This document shows, piece after piece, positions 45,501 through 54,520 of a DNA stretch of 64,000 bases (the stretch's first letter is position 1; the number at the start of each line of letters is the position of its first letter). The notes below the pieces were generated by a model. It did no database searches. It saw only the letters and a list, made by a program, of their open reading frames with translations, and was not told the DNA's origin. The position numbers were made by a program, and so were the translations under genes. This stretch comes from Dipteris shenzhenensis (taxonomy: Eukaryota; Polypodiophyta; Polypodiopsida; Gleicheniales): assembly GCA_047967505.1 (NCBI GenBank), contig CM106540.1; one strand, given 5' to 3'.

Positions 45501-48500
45501 CAAAGGCCATGATGACATAGAAATTTGAGGGGACAAAGATGATCATCGTCGAAGGCATGAAGATGATCTAATGTCACAGGTCACTAAGTCATGCTAAGTT
45601 TCGAAACATGGTGTCCATGATGAAGCTCGTGTGTGCAAACATCTAGGCCACCAAGTTCATTTGAGATCGAGAGCGTATAAAGTCAAGCATGTAGCCTGCT
45701 AGTTGTAGATCCTTCTAGAAAAAGTAGCACATCTTCGTGCCACAAGAAGTCGTATGTGCATGCATTGTGGCACCACGGGGGGAAGGCAAAACATCATCTA
45801 AGATGATAGGGTGGCTAGGCTTCGTCTAGCACATCCAGGGAATTTGGCGACGAGATAGGAAAGTTACCATTGGCAGGTAGGTGAGGAGGTCCTTGGTCAA
45901 TGGGACTTGTGTAATGGCTGCAAATGGTTTGGAAGTATTGCTATATGTCAAATGCCTTCAACCAATAGCAATACTTCCAAACGTTTCCGAGCATCCACCT
46001 CGAAACACCTCCGTAAACTATTGCCTATATTAAGAAGGTTGCACGTATCGTCGGCCTCGCCCTTTCTTGCAAGAACTTGGGTGTCATATTTTAAGCGAGA
46101 TACTTTATGGAGTAGAATGGAAGGGGATTAGAGTTGAGACTTGATAGTTGATGGATTCGTATAAGCTCAGTCATGGGCTTTGAGAGTTGGATGCTTTAAG
46201 CACAAATGTGACAAAAGTTAAAGTGCAAAGATGACACGTAAGCAGACAAAGAACCACGATGAGCTGGATCAAGTTCTCATAGAGCAAAGGGAGAGGAGGA
46301 CACATGAAGGATGATAGACTGCAAAGGAGGGGTTAGGATGAAGTCTGGGATCAGCTGGTGTTAGTGTTTATGCTAATATATCTTGATATCAAATTTTCCT
46401 TTCTAGTGCAGTAAAAGCCTAATGGTGTAGAAACATTGCGATTGTATATTGGGACTGACTTGAACCACTTTACATGCTATTGCCTTGCACCTAGTCGACT
46501 CTTCAATGGCCTAAATCAACAATAACTTGGTGATTGTAATTTTGTAGGTCAAACTTGTGGTTATTGACAGCATTACATTCCATTTTCGCCATGGATTTGA
46601 AGATATGTCCCTGAGGACTCGAATTCTTGGTAGCATGGGTCAGAAGCTAATGCGGTTGGCAGAATTGCATGATGTTGCGGTAAATTTGTCATTCAGAAAC
46701 TGATTTTAAAAACTGTACTGTGTGATCCTGTAAGTGTTTACAGTACTATCTTCATCAGGTTTTACTAAACTGGTCGTATCTGCTTCTAATGCCAGCATTA
46801 GTTTTAGAAGTACTACAAGTTTTTCTTTCTATTGCTGCTATGTAGAGCCAATATGCGATGTGCACAAATTCTTTATCGGTAAAGAGTTGACTAAAGCATA
46901 GAATATATAATTGTTATTTGTTGTTTTTAAATCTTTTTTTGGGGGGAAATAGTTCAATCCAATCCAGTTAATATATCTTTAAGCATAATAAACCCTTTTA
47001 CCTTAAGCTCACTGGTTAAAAGGGCTTTCAAGAGTCATGAATACATGAGGCTTGCTGTTAAACCTTGAGAGGTACACAGATATCTCTGCAGATTGGGAAA
47101 TCAGAAATACGTAGGTCACCTCAACCTGGATGTTCGCCGGAAGAAGCAAACTTTCGTTGCTAGAAAGAGGAGTTAATGAACATTTTGTTCAGTAATAACT
47201 CCAAGGACTTCTAGCGGAGGTTCCTTGAGCGGCAAGCCCCATCCTGTGGCACAAACATCCAAATTTGGCACACATATGCACACACACTGTGTGACATTCC
47301 CTACCAGAAATCTCATGACCTCTCGTACTTGCATCGTCCTGCCTCTTACACTCTTTTCACAGCCAGTGGTGTTAAGCATGCAGCCTTGAAGCTTCATAAT
47401 GACCGAGCGAAAGATTATGAGGGCTTATGCACTAAATTTATTGCATATGGCATAGATACTATGGCCGGATCTTAGCAAAGCTCATTATTGAGGCGATTCG
47501 CCTAGGCTTCCCTCACACATGGAGTCTTAACACCATCACTCTCATCCACAAGGAACGGGACAAAAGGTCACTTTACCTGGTAGCAGCAGCTCCCCTCCTC
47601 ATCCCCTCAGCCCCTAAGGAGCCAGCTCCATCTTACGTGTACGTAGGCGATGCACATCCAGTACGAGAGACTCCCAGGCATCGGATGGAATTGCGTGCGC
47701 CTGAAGAGATGGAAATGGAGCTGGTATGAATGGGGGTTGAACGATGGGGGATGGCTCAATGAAGTAAGTGAGAAGAGATGTGGACACAATGGCATAAGGG
47801 GGTGTGATAAGTGGAATCTTGGAGGGCTGGCGAGGTGAGTTCAGTTGTGGACAGGAATGGTGGCTGGATGAGGGGTAGATGTGATAGAAAAGAGGTGTAC
47901 TGTGGGCAAGCATGGGATATCACACCCAAATATGGTGACATCACAACACTTAGGTAAATCTCTCTTCTTAGCTAGGGTTGATCTTGTTGGCACAGGTGCC
48001 TTTGTCTCTAACTTTGACTCTAAGTCTTTAGCTTCTTGTTCACCAGAGGGGGAGTCAAGGACGTGACATTGAAACAGCACAATGGTCGAGCTAAGGATCA
48101 CGAGGGGCTATGCACTGAGTTTATCACATATGGGATCGACACGTTAGCCTTGATCCTAGCAAAGCTATTCAATGACGCTGTTTGCCTTAGCTTCCCCCGC
48201 ACTTGGACACTCAACACCATCACCCCCATCCACAAGGTAGGGGATCCCATGGACCCGAGTAACTACAGGACTATCAAGATTGCACATGTGATGTCCAAGT
48301 TCTATGCAGCAGTATTGGATGCGTCGCTCAGCCTGTTCATAGAGATGAGAGGGCTCAGAGGAGAGGGTCAGGCCGGTTTTAGGCGAGACCATGGGCCTAT
48401 GTATCACATACTCACACTCAGGAGTGTCATTGAGGAGGCCATATCACGGAAGGAGAGGGTATATTGCTGCTTTGTGGATTTCCGCAAAGCCTATGACACA

Positions 48501-51500
48501 GTACCTCGAGCTCGTCTCATCACACGCCTACAGACACTTGGATTTGATTAGGAGATCATCTGGGCAATCATGACACTTTATGAGAGTCTCAGGACGAGTT
48601 CGAACAGATGCAGGTTGGACAGATGAGATCTTGAGTACCATATGGGTCAAACAGGGTTGGCCCTTATCACCAACCCTGTTTGGCCTCTACATTGATGAGC
48701 TCGAGACTTTCATGGGGGCTTCGGGAGGGACCGGTTGCTCAGTTGCCGGGATCATCATCAGGATTCTTCTTTATGCAGATGACGTGGCAGTCTTGTCGTC
48801 CACACCCGAGGGGCTCCAGCGACACCTGGATGTATTGCATGCTTTTTGTTTATCCCATGATTGGAGGTCAACCTTGGCAAGACCAAGGTCATGATCTTTA
48901 ACACCTCTCGAGCAATCATGCAACGGAAGCAGTTTACTTTCGGTGGGTCACCAGTTGAGATCGTATCCTCATACACTTACTTGGGGGTCATCTTCTCAGG
49001 CCCGATCTTCACGATGAGACTAGCGATGCATGCTAGACTGAGTAGGGGATACGCCTCACTGGCTCGGCTAGAGAGACAATGCTTCCACTCACTTTCAGGA
49101 CCCTCGGACCAAGGCTCTTCTCTTGGACTCCTTGGTCCAACCAGCTGGTGTGTATGGCAGCCCTTGTTGGGGAGCTGACATGTCAAAGATAGAGTGGACA
49201 CGGGTGGTGCGCCTACAGATCCTCATGCTCTCACGGATGATCAGGGGGAAACCATCTGTACCACATCACATCATTCAGGCCGAGTTTGGTGCTTCTCCAC
49301 TCTAGCTAGATGCAGACTTTTAGACCATCACATATCTACACCGGGTTAGATCATATGGGGACAGCACATCAAGGAGACAGAGGTTGCCATGGTTGGCTCT
49401 CGATTCCTCCATGAGGTTGGCAGCAGAGGGAGACGAGCGATGCTGGTATGCATGGACTCACAGATGGTTTGTGAGACTAGGGTTTCACATCAATAGGATA
49501 CCTCCTTTTCAGTATAGTTTAGATGCCCCTCCAGTACTCCCACCCACCATCCCAATTGGGCCACACACCAACCAGGTCATTCGAGAGGATCTCCTGCAGC
49601 TACACACCTTTAGGACCTGGTTGGAGCCGAGGGAGCTTCCAGTGAAGCTGAGTTTCTACAGAGATTATTGTCTTCGTATTTTGGAGGAGGGATTCATCAC
49701 ACCACTAGGGTACACTGAGCTTCATATGCCTCACTAACTACGGATCTGCATCGGACAGTTTCGGATATCATCACACCGCCTCCGCATAGAGAGCGGCAGA
49801 CTAGAGGGGATCCCTAGGGAGCATCGCATATGCATATTGTGCGACTGTCAGGAGGTTGAGTCGGAGGAGCATTTTATTTTTAGGTGCCCAGTGTACTACG
49901 AGATCCGAGGTCGCGACCATTGTCTCTTCAGAGATGGCTCCGGGCTCCTTTCCAGATTCCTCGCCTACCCAGATCAGAGATGTGGCTCGCAGCCTTCATT
50001 CACGAGGGGGTGCAACACAGAGAGTACTTACTCATGTGACGGGGATTGGCCACACCATTAGACACCTCTCAGAGCAGGATCATAGAGTTCTTCCCATTGA
50101 GTGACATTGACTGTCGAGTCTCTAGTCGTAGACGTGACAGAGACCCCGACCCGACGATTGCAACATGACACATGAGACATCGAAAGGACACACAGATCAC
50201 TCAAGGGGATCTCCCGTCATTGTTTAGACCCAGGATACGTCCCACGGGAGTCACGGTGGCTTTGGTCTTGTGTCGAGCCTCCTCCAGGAGACCGAGACGC
50301 ACGGGACCCCTTGACGGACGCCGGCACCCCATCACCGGCTATGCACCAGCTTAGGGCGACATGACATACGGAGGATTACGTTCCGCTCCTGTCTTTTTTC
50401 TTTTCATTGTCATACCCAGATGTATTTGATTATGTATGATCAAACTTAGGATTCAGCATGGGTGATGATGCTCGTTTTAGTAGCTCCACCCTTACTGTGA
50501 TTTGTATCAGGTTTTCTTTCAGTCTCATAGACCCATCGGTCTTTCAAAAAGACTAATAAAATTTTTCTTTCTTTCTTTCTTTCTCCACTTCTTGCGTGAT
50601 AGCAATCCCGATCTCTGGGGAATAACTGGAAGCTTCCGGTGCAGTTGCTTGTCCCTGCTCACCACCAGCTACCTTGTTTCTAGGTCGTACACTTGATATT
50701 CCTCTGACTCTTCAGTGCACTTAATGAAGATACACCTTTTGCTCTCGGGATCGAAGTTGGTCCTGATTACCTTATTTATATGCACATATGCATCAGAGCT
50801 GAAAACTCTTAAATAGAAAATTACAGGCTTCTTACCAAAATACATTTTTCAAGGAGTCTTCCCTTACATTGCTTTTGTCTTTATTCTAATCAGGATGTGG
50901 ACAGTGGTGTGACCTGCCTTATCCCAAAGAAATCTGGGAGGCTTCCTCCCTTTTAGCAAACATAGGCCTATTTCAGTGATTGTCTGATTCTTCCTTCTAG
51001 CCACCTCATTCTGTTGGGATGTGTGTGCATAGTCATTTGCCTTTTGATCCCTTGCACTAGGCTCAAAAGCCTCTGGGGTCAACTCTCCCCCTTGGTCAGT
51101 ATTGAAGGTCTTGATCTTGTTCCTAGACACTTTCTCAACCCGTGCCTTCCATTCTTGGAACTTGGTGAAGGCTTGAGACTTCTTAGCAATGCATAGATCC
51201 AGGCCATTACCTGAAATATCAATAAGGGTCAAATAGTATCAGTTTTCCACATATGTCCGAGTGCACCAACTCAAGTAGTGCACAAACCTTTTGTGCCACA
51301 AATTTGAATTGCCTATATCTACTTAAGTCATCAAGGCCCTGATCGTGTACATCCCATGCTACTCTGTTCCTCTTGCAAGCACCTTCTCCATGTCCATTGA
51401 ACGGGGATCAGCACTCTCCTACCATCAAACTCAAGATTCATCTTATTCTTGGTTATCTAACTGACAGATTAGACATTCTTGCATAGCTTGGGAATGCTAA

Positions 51501-53797
51501 GAACATTAGTGAGTATCTGTCCATAGTTACCTGCTTTGACTCCAAGAACTTTATCAGTATCCATGAAGCCATCCATGCTTGAAGATATAACACTTTTGAC
51601 ATCTTTGCCCAAGTTCTCAATGTGCATGAACTCATCCACCCCGGATAAGGCATCACTTGTGAAATATTTTTCTTTCTCGGTACCAATGAACTCATCGACT
51701 TCTGATAAGACGTCAGTGCTATAGTTGAGTGCATTGGAATCATCCATCTCTGAAGGAATAGAGCTTGGTACATTGGCATATTCTTTCAATTCTTTGATGT
51801 TGTAGTATACATTATGTTTATCATTCAAAACCACATGCCGAGTCTTTCCAATCTTTAAAAATTGCATGCTCCATCTCAAATCCTTACCTACCTCATAGTA
51901 GGGACCATCCAATGACATTGAGTTATCATCCATACCATCATCAGTAACTTTTTGAATTCTCATCTGCGCAAATGTCCAGTGTTCAACTTGTTCAAATCCC
52001 AAGACTTGACCTTCTGCTACATACTTATTTGTAAATGATAACATTTGTAAAATATCTCCCACTCTAAAATCCAAAGATATACACTTTGTATTCCTGATGA
52101 CATGTGTTGGGTAAGTCTCATCTCTGTCCCATGCAATAAATGCTTTGTTGGAAGTATTATAGGGCATAACATCTCCAAGGATTTCCATATCCCCACACTT
52201 ATGCTTTAGCTCAACATGTGCACTAAGAATCCTTGATACGATAACTGCCACCTTATCTTTGCCAAGTCTTCTAAAGTGACAAATAGAATTTGGATCACTT
52301 TCATGGATTGTAGCAAATGCAACTACTTCTCTTTTGCAACATAAAATCACCTTCATCCCCGGAATAAATTTTGTGTGGCAGAGGGTGCACAAACAGCATG
52401 TAGACTGCACTGCCAGGGCCTATTATAGGCCTGGCCCTGGCAGTAGGCGCCTGCAGCTCCAACAGAATCCACAGACTCAAGGCAGCAACAGGTTGGCAGA
52501 TCCAGTTGGTTATCTTACAGACCTAGTTGGGTATCTCCTACAGATCCAGTCGGGTATTTTGCAGGGCTCTAGGCCCCATTTCAGGCGGCCCATTTCTGGG
52601 CATTCCCTACAGACAATGAAGCGTCTGAAGGCCATGCAGACTGAAGTAGTGTTCACAGATTTTCTCTCAGTAGGAAGCAATCATCCTGGTTTGCTATTTT
52701 GGCCCAGCATCTCTTGGTGGATGTATTTGTCTCATCCTTGAGCAGCTCCCCCACAGTTGTGGATGAACCTATTCTGAGTTCTGCTTATCAGCCTCGGGGA
52801 ATTATTTCTCCAATTTTATTAGTGTTTTCAAGTTCTTCAATATGCTCTCTTTGCTCGCTTTGAAATATGCTCGCGAAATGCTGCCACCCCCTTGTTCTTT
52901 CTGTTGGTTGAGGACTTTTTTTTTCCATGCTCGCAATTCTGAATGCAATATATTCGTCAGATGTTATTTTCAATGCATCTTCATTTACTCCAATGGTTGT
53001 GTAAAGGAATTGAAGGGGAACATTGCAGAAGCAGGGTGTGCAAGTGTTGTTTTATAATTCAGCAGTCCTATTCAGATTTAACTTTTCTGTTCGTTGAGGA
53101 TAACATAATGCCTTCGCCCCTGGAAGACAGCCTGGTATGACAAGGTGTCTAAATAGCTAATAGTCTGTTGCTTATATGCAGGTAATCCTCATGAACCAGG
53201 TGACAACAAAATTTAATGGAGGATCTGCAAAGTTGGTTCCTGCGCTAGGTGTGTTTCTTTTATTGCAAGAACGGAATGTTTTGACGATGGCACAATAGGG
53301 GAAAGAATGTCTCAATTATCTTTCGATCATGCTTCGTCTGTCTCAAGGGCCCATCGCAGTGCTGTTGAATTTTATTACTTTCTTATTAGGAAATTGTAGC
53401 ACAGCACATTGTTTAAGGAGTGTACGAATAGTAAAAGTATGGGGTACTCCCTCAGGGGAGTCAATATGAAATCGTAGTATCCAGAAAGCTTTCTTATGGG
53501 TTGAAACTCTACTTCAATGAGAATGATTACCATTTTGTAGCTTAAACTACTGTTGGCTTTCTGCCCTTATTATCTTGTGCTTTCAGCTACGTGCATCAAT
53601 TCTAGCGAACTTGACATGGTACAGGTGAAAGCTGGTCACATGCTTGCACAAACCGTGTGATTTTGTACTGGATGAATGGTCAACGGCATGCTTATATGTT
53701 CAAGTCACCTTCTCTTCCATCAACAACTGCTCCGTTTTCTGTGACTCCTGAGGGAATACGTGGACTTGGCAGCAACAAAAGACTAAGGAGCTCGTAG
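39525..53797 (+). CDS. RAD51C: RAD51C recombinase paralog, C-terminal six exons
   Basis: Spliced exons 39525-39558, 39646-39716, 39828-40045, 46548-46679, 53182-53248 and 53625-53797 give 2 + 693 nt, an unbroken frame of 230 residues plus stop. The product has Walker [56 protein letters not shown], Walker [26 protein letters not shown] and [14 protein letters not shown]. These are RAD51C hallmarks, distinct from RAD51, XRCC3 and RAD51B. RAD51C acts in homologous recombination in the BCDX2 and CX3 complexes and is needed for meiosis. Roughly the first third of the protein is not seen. The introns before exon 1 and of 6.5 kb each after exons 3 and 4 are full of retroelements. Confidence 0.93.
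39646..39716 (+). CDS. RAD51C: RAD51C exon, QLAVSVQIP block
   Basis: Acceptor gttgcctcag, donor GTAATG. It encodes [23 protein letters not shown], the strand and loop after Walker A. The phase fits both neighbours (introns of 87 and 111 bp). Confidence 0.9.
39828..40045 (+). CDS. RAD51C: RAD51C exon, [11 protein letters not shown] to NHLE
   Basis: Acceptor ttgctgctaacag, donor GTATAT. It encodes (D)[18 protein letters not shown] ... [40 protein letters not shown] and IFYFRVC are near-invariant in RAD51C. Confidence 0.92.
41733..42160 (-). mobile_element. RTE-like LINE 3' end with (CTTT)n tail
   Basis: The - strand encodes [26 protein letters not shown] (42137 downward), matching [25 protein letters not shown] at 50240-50350. 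The 3' UTR shares CAGTCTCATAGACCCATCGGTCTT. It ends AATAAA followed by CTTT repeats (41733-41760 as GAAA on +). It is 5'-truncated to the last 430 bp. Confidence 0.82.
42511..44403 (+). mobile_element. Decayed copia with paired LTR remnants
   Basis: Direct repeats 42511-42719 and 44190-44403 share AGAAAGAACCAACGTGAACT, GGATAAGGAATGAACAC, the region TACATCTAGTGACC, and TCTAGACTAGCCTACATGTC. They flank a degenerate RT at 42838-43525. The gag to integrase region is deleted. Between RT and the right LTR (43540-44180) is unassigned DNA with repeated GTGGTGCGATGA-GCGTCTT motifs. Confidence 0.7.
42838..43525 (+). pseudogene. copia RT fragment
   Basis: It encodes [39 protein letters not shown], then [41 protein letters not shown], an [11 protein letters not shown]-like YVDD region and [18 protein letters not shown]. 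Several stops and indels are present. It is the same pol region as the copia at 18.2-19.1 kb but a different lineage copy. Confidence 0.85.
44410..45110 (+). pseudogene. L1-type LINE endonuclease remnant
   Basis: Frames read [27 protein letters not shown] (GDFN motif, 44490-44540) and, after a partial local duplication (TTTCATGGCAGGGATTGTTGGA / TTTCGTGGCAGAGATTGTTGGA), [17 protein letters not shown] (the R-I-D-R-F motif, 44840-44890) and LSHTSLL (SDH-like). It belongs to a LINE family different from the array at 22-39 kb. Confidence 0.65.
45927..45982. repeat. 18-bp perfect inverted repeat, 20-nt loop
   Basis: The arm GTTTGGAAGTATTGCTAT (45927-45944) and its exact complement (45965-45982) can form a hairpin in the RAD51C pre-mRNA. 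No coding signal was seen around it. Confidence 0.9.
46548..46679 (+). CDS. RAD51C: RAD51C exon with Walker B
   Basis: Acceptor tgtaattttgtag, donor GTAAAT. It encodes [44 protein letters not shown], exactly 44 codons. LVVID is Walker B. HFRH...D..LRTR is typical of RAD51C. Confidence 0.92.
47345..47560 (+). pseudogene. RTE-like LINE RT fragment (duplicate)
   Basis: The sequence 47400-47555 (GAGGGCTTATGCACTAAATTT... CACCATCACTCTCATCCACAAG) aligns with 48085-48240 of the longer copy. This is the [22 protein letters not shown] region before the RT core. It breaks off into unassigned DNA. Confidence 0.75.
48090..49180 (+). pseudogene. RTE-like LINE reverse transcriptase
   Basis: 48036-48551: [78 protein letters not shown] (first catalytic Asp), ending in a TAG. 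48580-48894: [20 protein letters not shown] and [13 protein letters not shown] (YADD). 48861-49178: [15 protein letters not shown] and [10 protein letters not shown]. Stops and one overlap frameshift near 48870 make it non-functional. Confidence 0.88.
49384..50390 (+). pseudogene. RTE-like LINE C-terminal region
   Basis: 49384-49737 has [17 protein letters not shown] and [22 protein letters not shown]. 49837-50061 has [25 protein letters not shown], a C-X-C...H...C cluster like the C-terminal zinc-binding region of many LINEs. [16 protein letters not shown] and then [16 protein letters not shown] (50240-50350) follow. It spans at least two frames. Confidence 0.75.
50864..51232 (-). pseudogene. 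copia integrase fragment
   Basis: The - strand encodes [34 protein letters not shown], with catalytic Asp in TDQGGE, then [17 protein letters not shown] (catalytic Glu shifted in context), [25 protein letters not shown]. These are core copia integrase blocks. Upstream on the same strand lies [14 protein letters not shown], a GAG-pre-integrase block. RT is missing. Confidence 0.85.
51469..52410 (-). CDS. 313-residue ORF: transposase-like domain fused to copia pre-integrase end
   Basis: The frame is open for 313 residues. Residues 18-100 ([54 protein letters not shown]) resemble the plant Ptta/En/Spm-type transposase domain (VVAxATxxSxDP...LG...V.V...LGD...W). Residues 210-290 contain imperfect acidic repeats ([35 protein letters not shown]). 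The end [14 protein letters not shown] is copia. It may be a copia with an acquired domain or a chance fusion of two elements. A functional product is unproven. Confidence 0.5.
   Translation of the reverse strand: MQSTCCLCTLCHTKFIPGMKVILCCKREVVAFATIHESDPNSICHFRRLGKDKVAVIVSRILSAHVELKHKCGDMEILGDVMPYNTSNKAFIAWDRDETYPTHVIRNTKCISLDFRVGDILQMLSFTNKYVAEGQVLGFEQVEHWTFAQMRIQKVTDDGMDDNSMSLDGPYYEVGKDLRWSMQFLKIGKTRHVVLNDKHNVYYNIKELKEYANVPSSIPSEMDDSNALNYSTDVLSEVDEFIGTEKEKYFTSDALSGVDEFMHIENLGKDVKSVISSSMDGFMDTDKVLGVKAGNYGQILTNVLSIPKLCKNV
52410..52443. repeat. 11-bp inverted repeat (CTGCCAGGGCC)
   Basis: CTGCCAGGGCC (52410-52420) and GGCCCTGGCAG (52433-52443) pair perfectly around a 12-nt loop that itself contains a short palindrome. 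Three imperfect 21-23 bp tandem units (cagatccagttgg...) follow at 52497-52560. Confidence 0.85.
53182..53248 (+). CDS. RAD51C: RAD51C exon, [11 protein letters not shown]
   Basis: Acceptor cttatatgcag, donor GTGTGT. It encodes [22 protein letters not shown](G). The motif NQVTTKF...L.PALG is the conserved RAD51C L2-side block. It ends with the first base of a Gly codon. Confidence 0.9.
53625..53797 (+). CDS. RAD51C: RAD51C last exon and stop
   Basis: Acceptor gacatggtacag. It encodes (G)[47 protein letters not shown], then SNKRLRSS and TAG (53795-53797). The basic tail (KRLR) resembles the nuclear localisation end of RAD51C proteins. Confidence 0.92.
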
Positions 53798-54520
53798 CTT
53801 GCGCAAAAAGGCTTGTATCTGTTGTCCTTGAGGACCTTGTACAGACGGTAGCAGCAATGTGCGAAGACGTCTTTTGGTCGAGGACCTTGTACAGATTTTA
53901 GCAGCAATGTGCAAAGATGTCTTTTGGTTGAGAATTGAAGGGGGATTCTTCTGTTGTTTAGATGCAAACATGTCCAAGTGGAGAGATCAAAGAGGACAGA
54001 AAATAGGCTCCCATTGTATGTGTATCCACTTTTGGAGATGTTTTTTGAAGATATAATAATCTAAGAGAAGAACCGAAATATTGTATGACAAACCGGACTA
54101 CTTGAATGTAGGTCTCTCTTCAACAATATTGTTCTACTATTTGGCAATGTGGACAAGGATTTCTATCTTTTGTTGTGTGTGTAAACAATATCAATACCAA
54201 AATATCCGCCCCCCCCGCCCCCCCCGTGATACAAAATATATAGCTAGATGACAGATTGACAGTAGGGAAACCTGCTGTTTCTGGAATAGTGGAATGTGCC
54301 TAGGTGTCTCTTTTACAATAGTGTTCTATACTATTTGTCAATGTCTAGACAAGGATTGTGATCTTTGTTTTGTTTTGCTTGGGGGTTTGTTTTCTGTTTT
54401 GTTGGGGTATATGTGTAGCATTATGCTATTGTTGTTGTCATACCTGCCCAGTCCCTGCAGCAGCTTGCTTGTGGAGCAAATTGTTGACATAAATCAAATA
54501 AAAAATACATATAGCTAGGC
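53798..54520 (+). other. RAD51C 3' UTR / downstream region
   Basis: It contains a 50-bp tandem duplication (53830-53879 and 53880-53929), a poly-C interruption (about 54209-54225) and a diverged duplication of about 190 bp (54106-54165 resembles 54298-54370). AATAAA at about 54498 is a possible polyadenylation signal. The true transcript end cannot be placed from sequence alone. Confidence 0.5.
53830..53929. repeat. 50-bp tandem duplication in RAD51C 3' UTR
   Basis: Two copies of GAGGACCTTGTACAGA...AGCAGCAATGTGC...GTCTTTTGGT differ at about five positions. Confidence 0.92.

Larger units (their letters stand above)
40046..46547 (+). other. RAD51C: RAD51C intron 3, 6502 bp, filled with retroelement debris
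   Basis: It contains an RTE-like LINE 3' end on the - strand (41733-42160), a degenerate copia with paired LTRs (about 42511-44403), a LINE endonuclease remnant (44410-45110) and a perfect hairpin (45927-45982). 40046-41730 and 45330-46547 show no recognisable gene apart from decayed unique sequence. Confidence 0.8.
48040..50580 (+). mobile_element. RTE-like LINE, 5'-truncated, (CTTT)n tail
   Basis: The RT core occupies 48090-49180, a C-terminal region with a Cys/His cluster lies at 49830-49920, and the 3' UTR ends ACTAATAAAATTTTT(CTTT)n at 50545-50583. A short tandem-repeat tail rather than poly-A is usual in RTE-clade LINEs. The assignment to RTE rests on this and on the RT motifs, so it is an inference. 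The same 3' end occurs at 41733-42160 and inside the copia at 56735-57030. Confidence 0.82.
46680..53181 (+). other. RAD51C: RAD51C intron 4, 6502 bp, with RTE-like LINE and copia fragment
   Basis: It holds a duplicated piece of an RTE-like LINE (47345-47560), a longer copy (48040-50580) and a - strand copia/transposase-like segment (50864-52410). 46680-47340, 50585-50860 and 52445-53181 contain no recognisable gene. The length equals that of intron 3, which I regard as coincidence because the contents differ. Confidence 0.8.

Noticed and set aside
47560-48040. Proline-rich - strand frames at 47607-47944
   Set aside because: Three overlapping short frames without motifs. They lie between a duplicated LINE fragment and the longer LINE copy. 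No gene supported.
40046-53181. RAD51C introns 3 and 4 both compute to 6502 bp
   Set aside because: Their contents are unrelated (copia and LINE EN remnants versus RTE-like LINE and copia integrase), so I take the equal length as coincidence.
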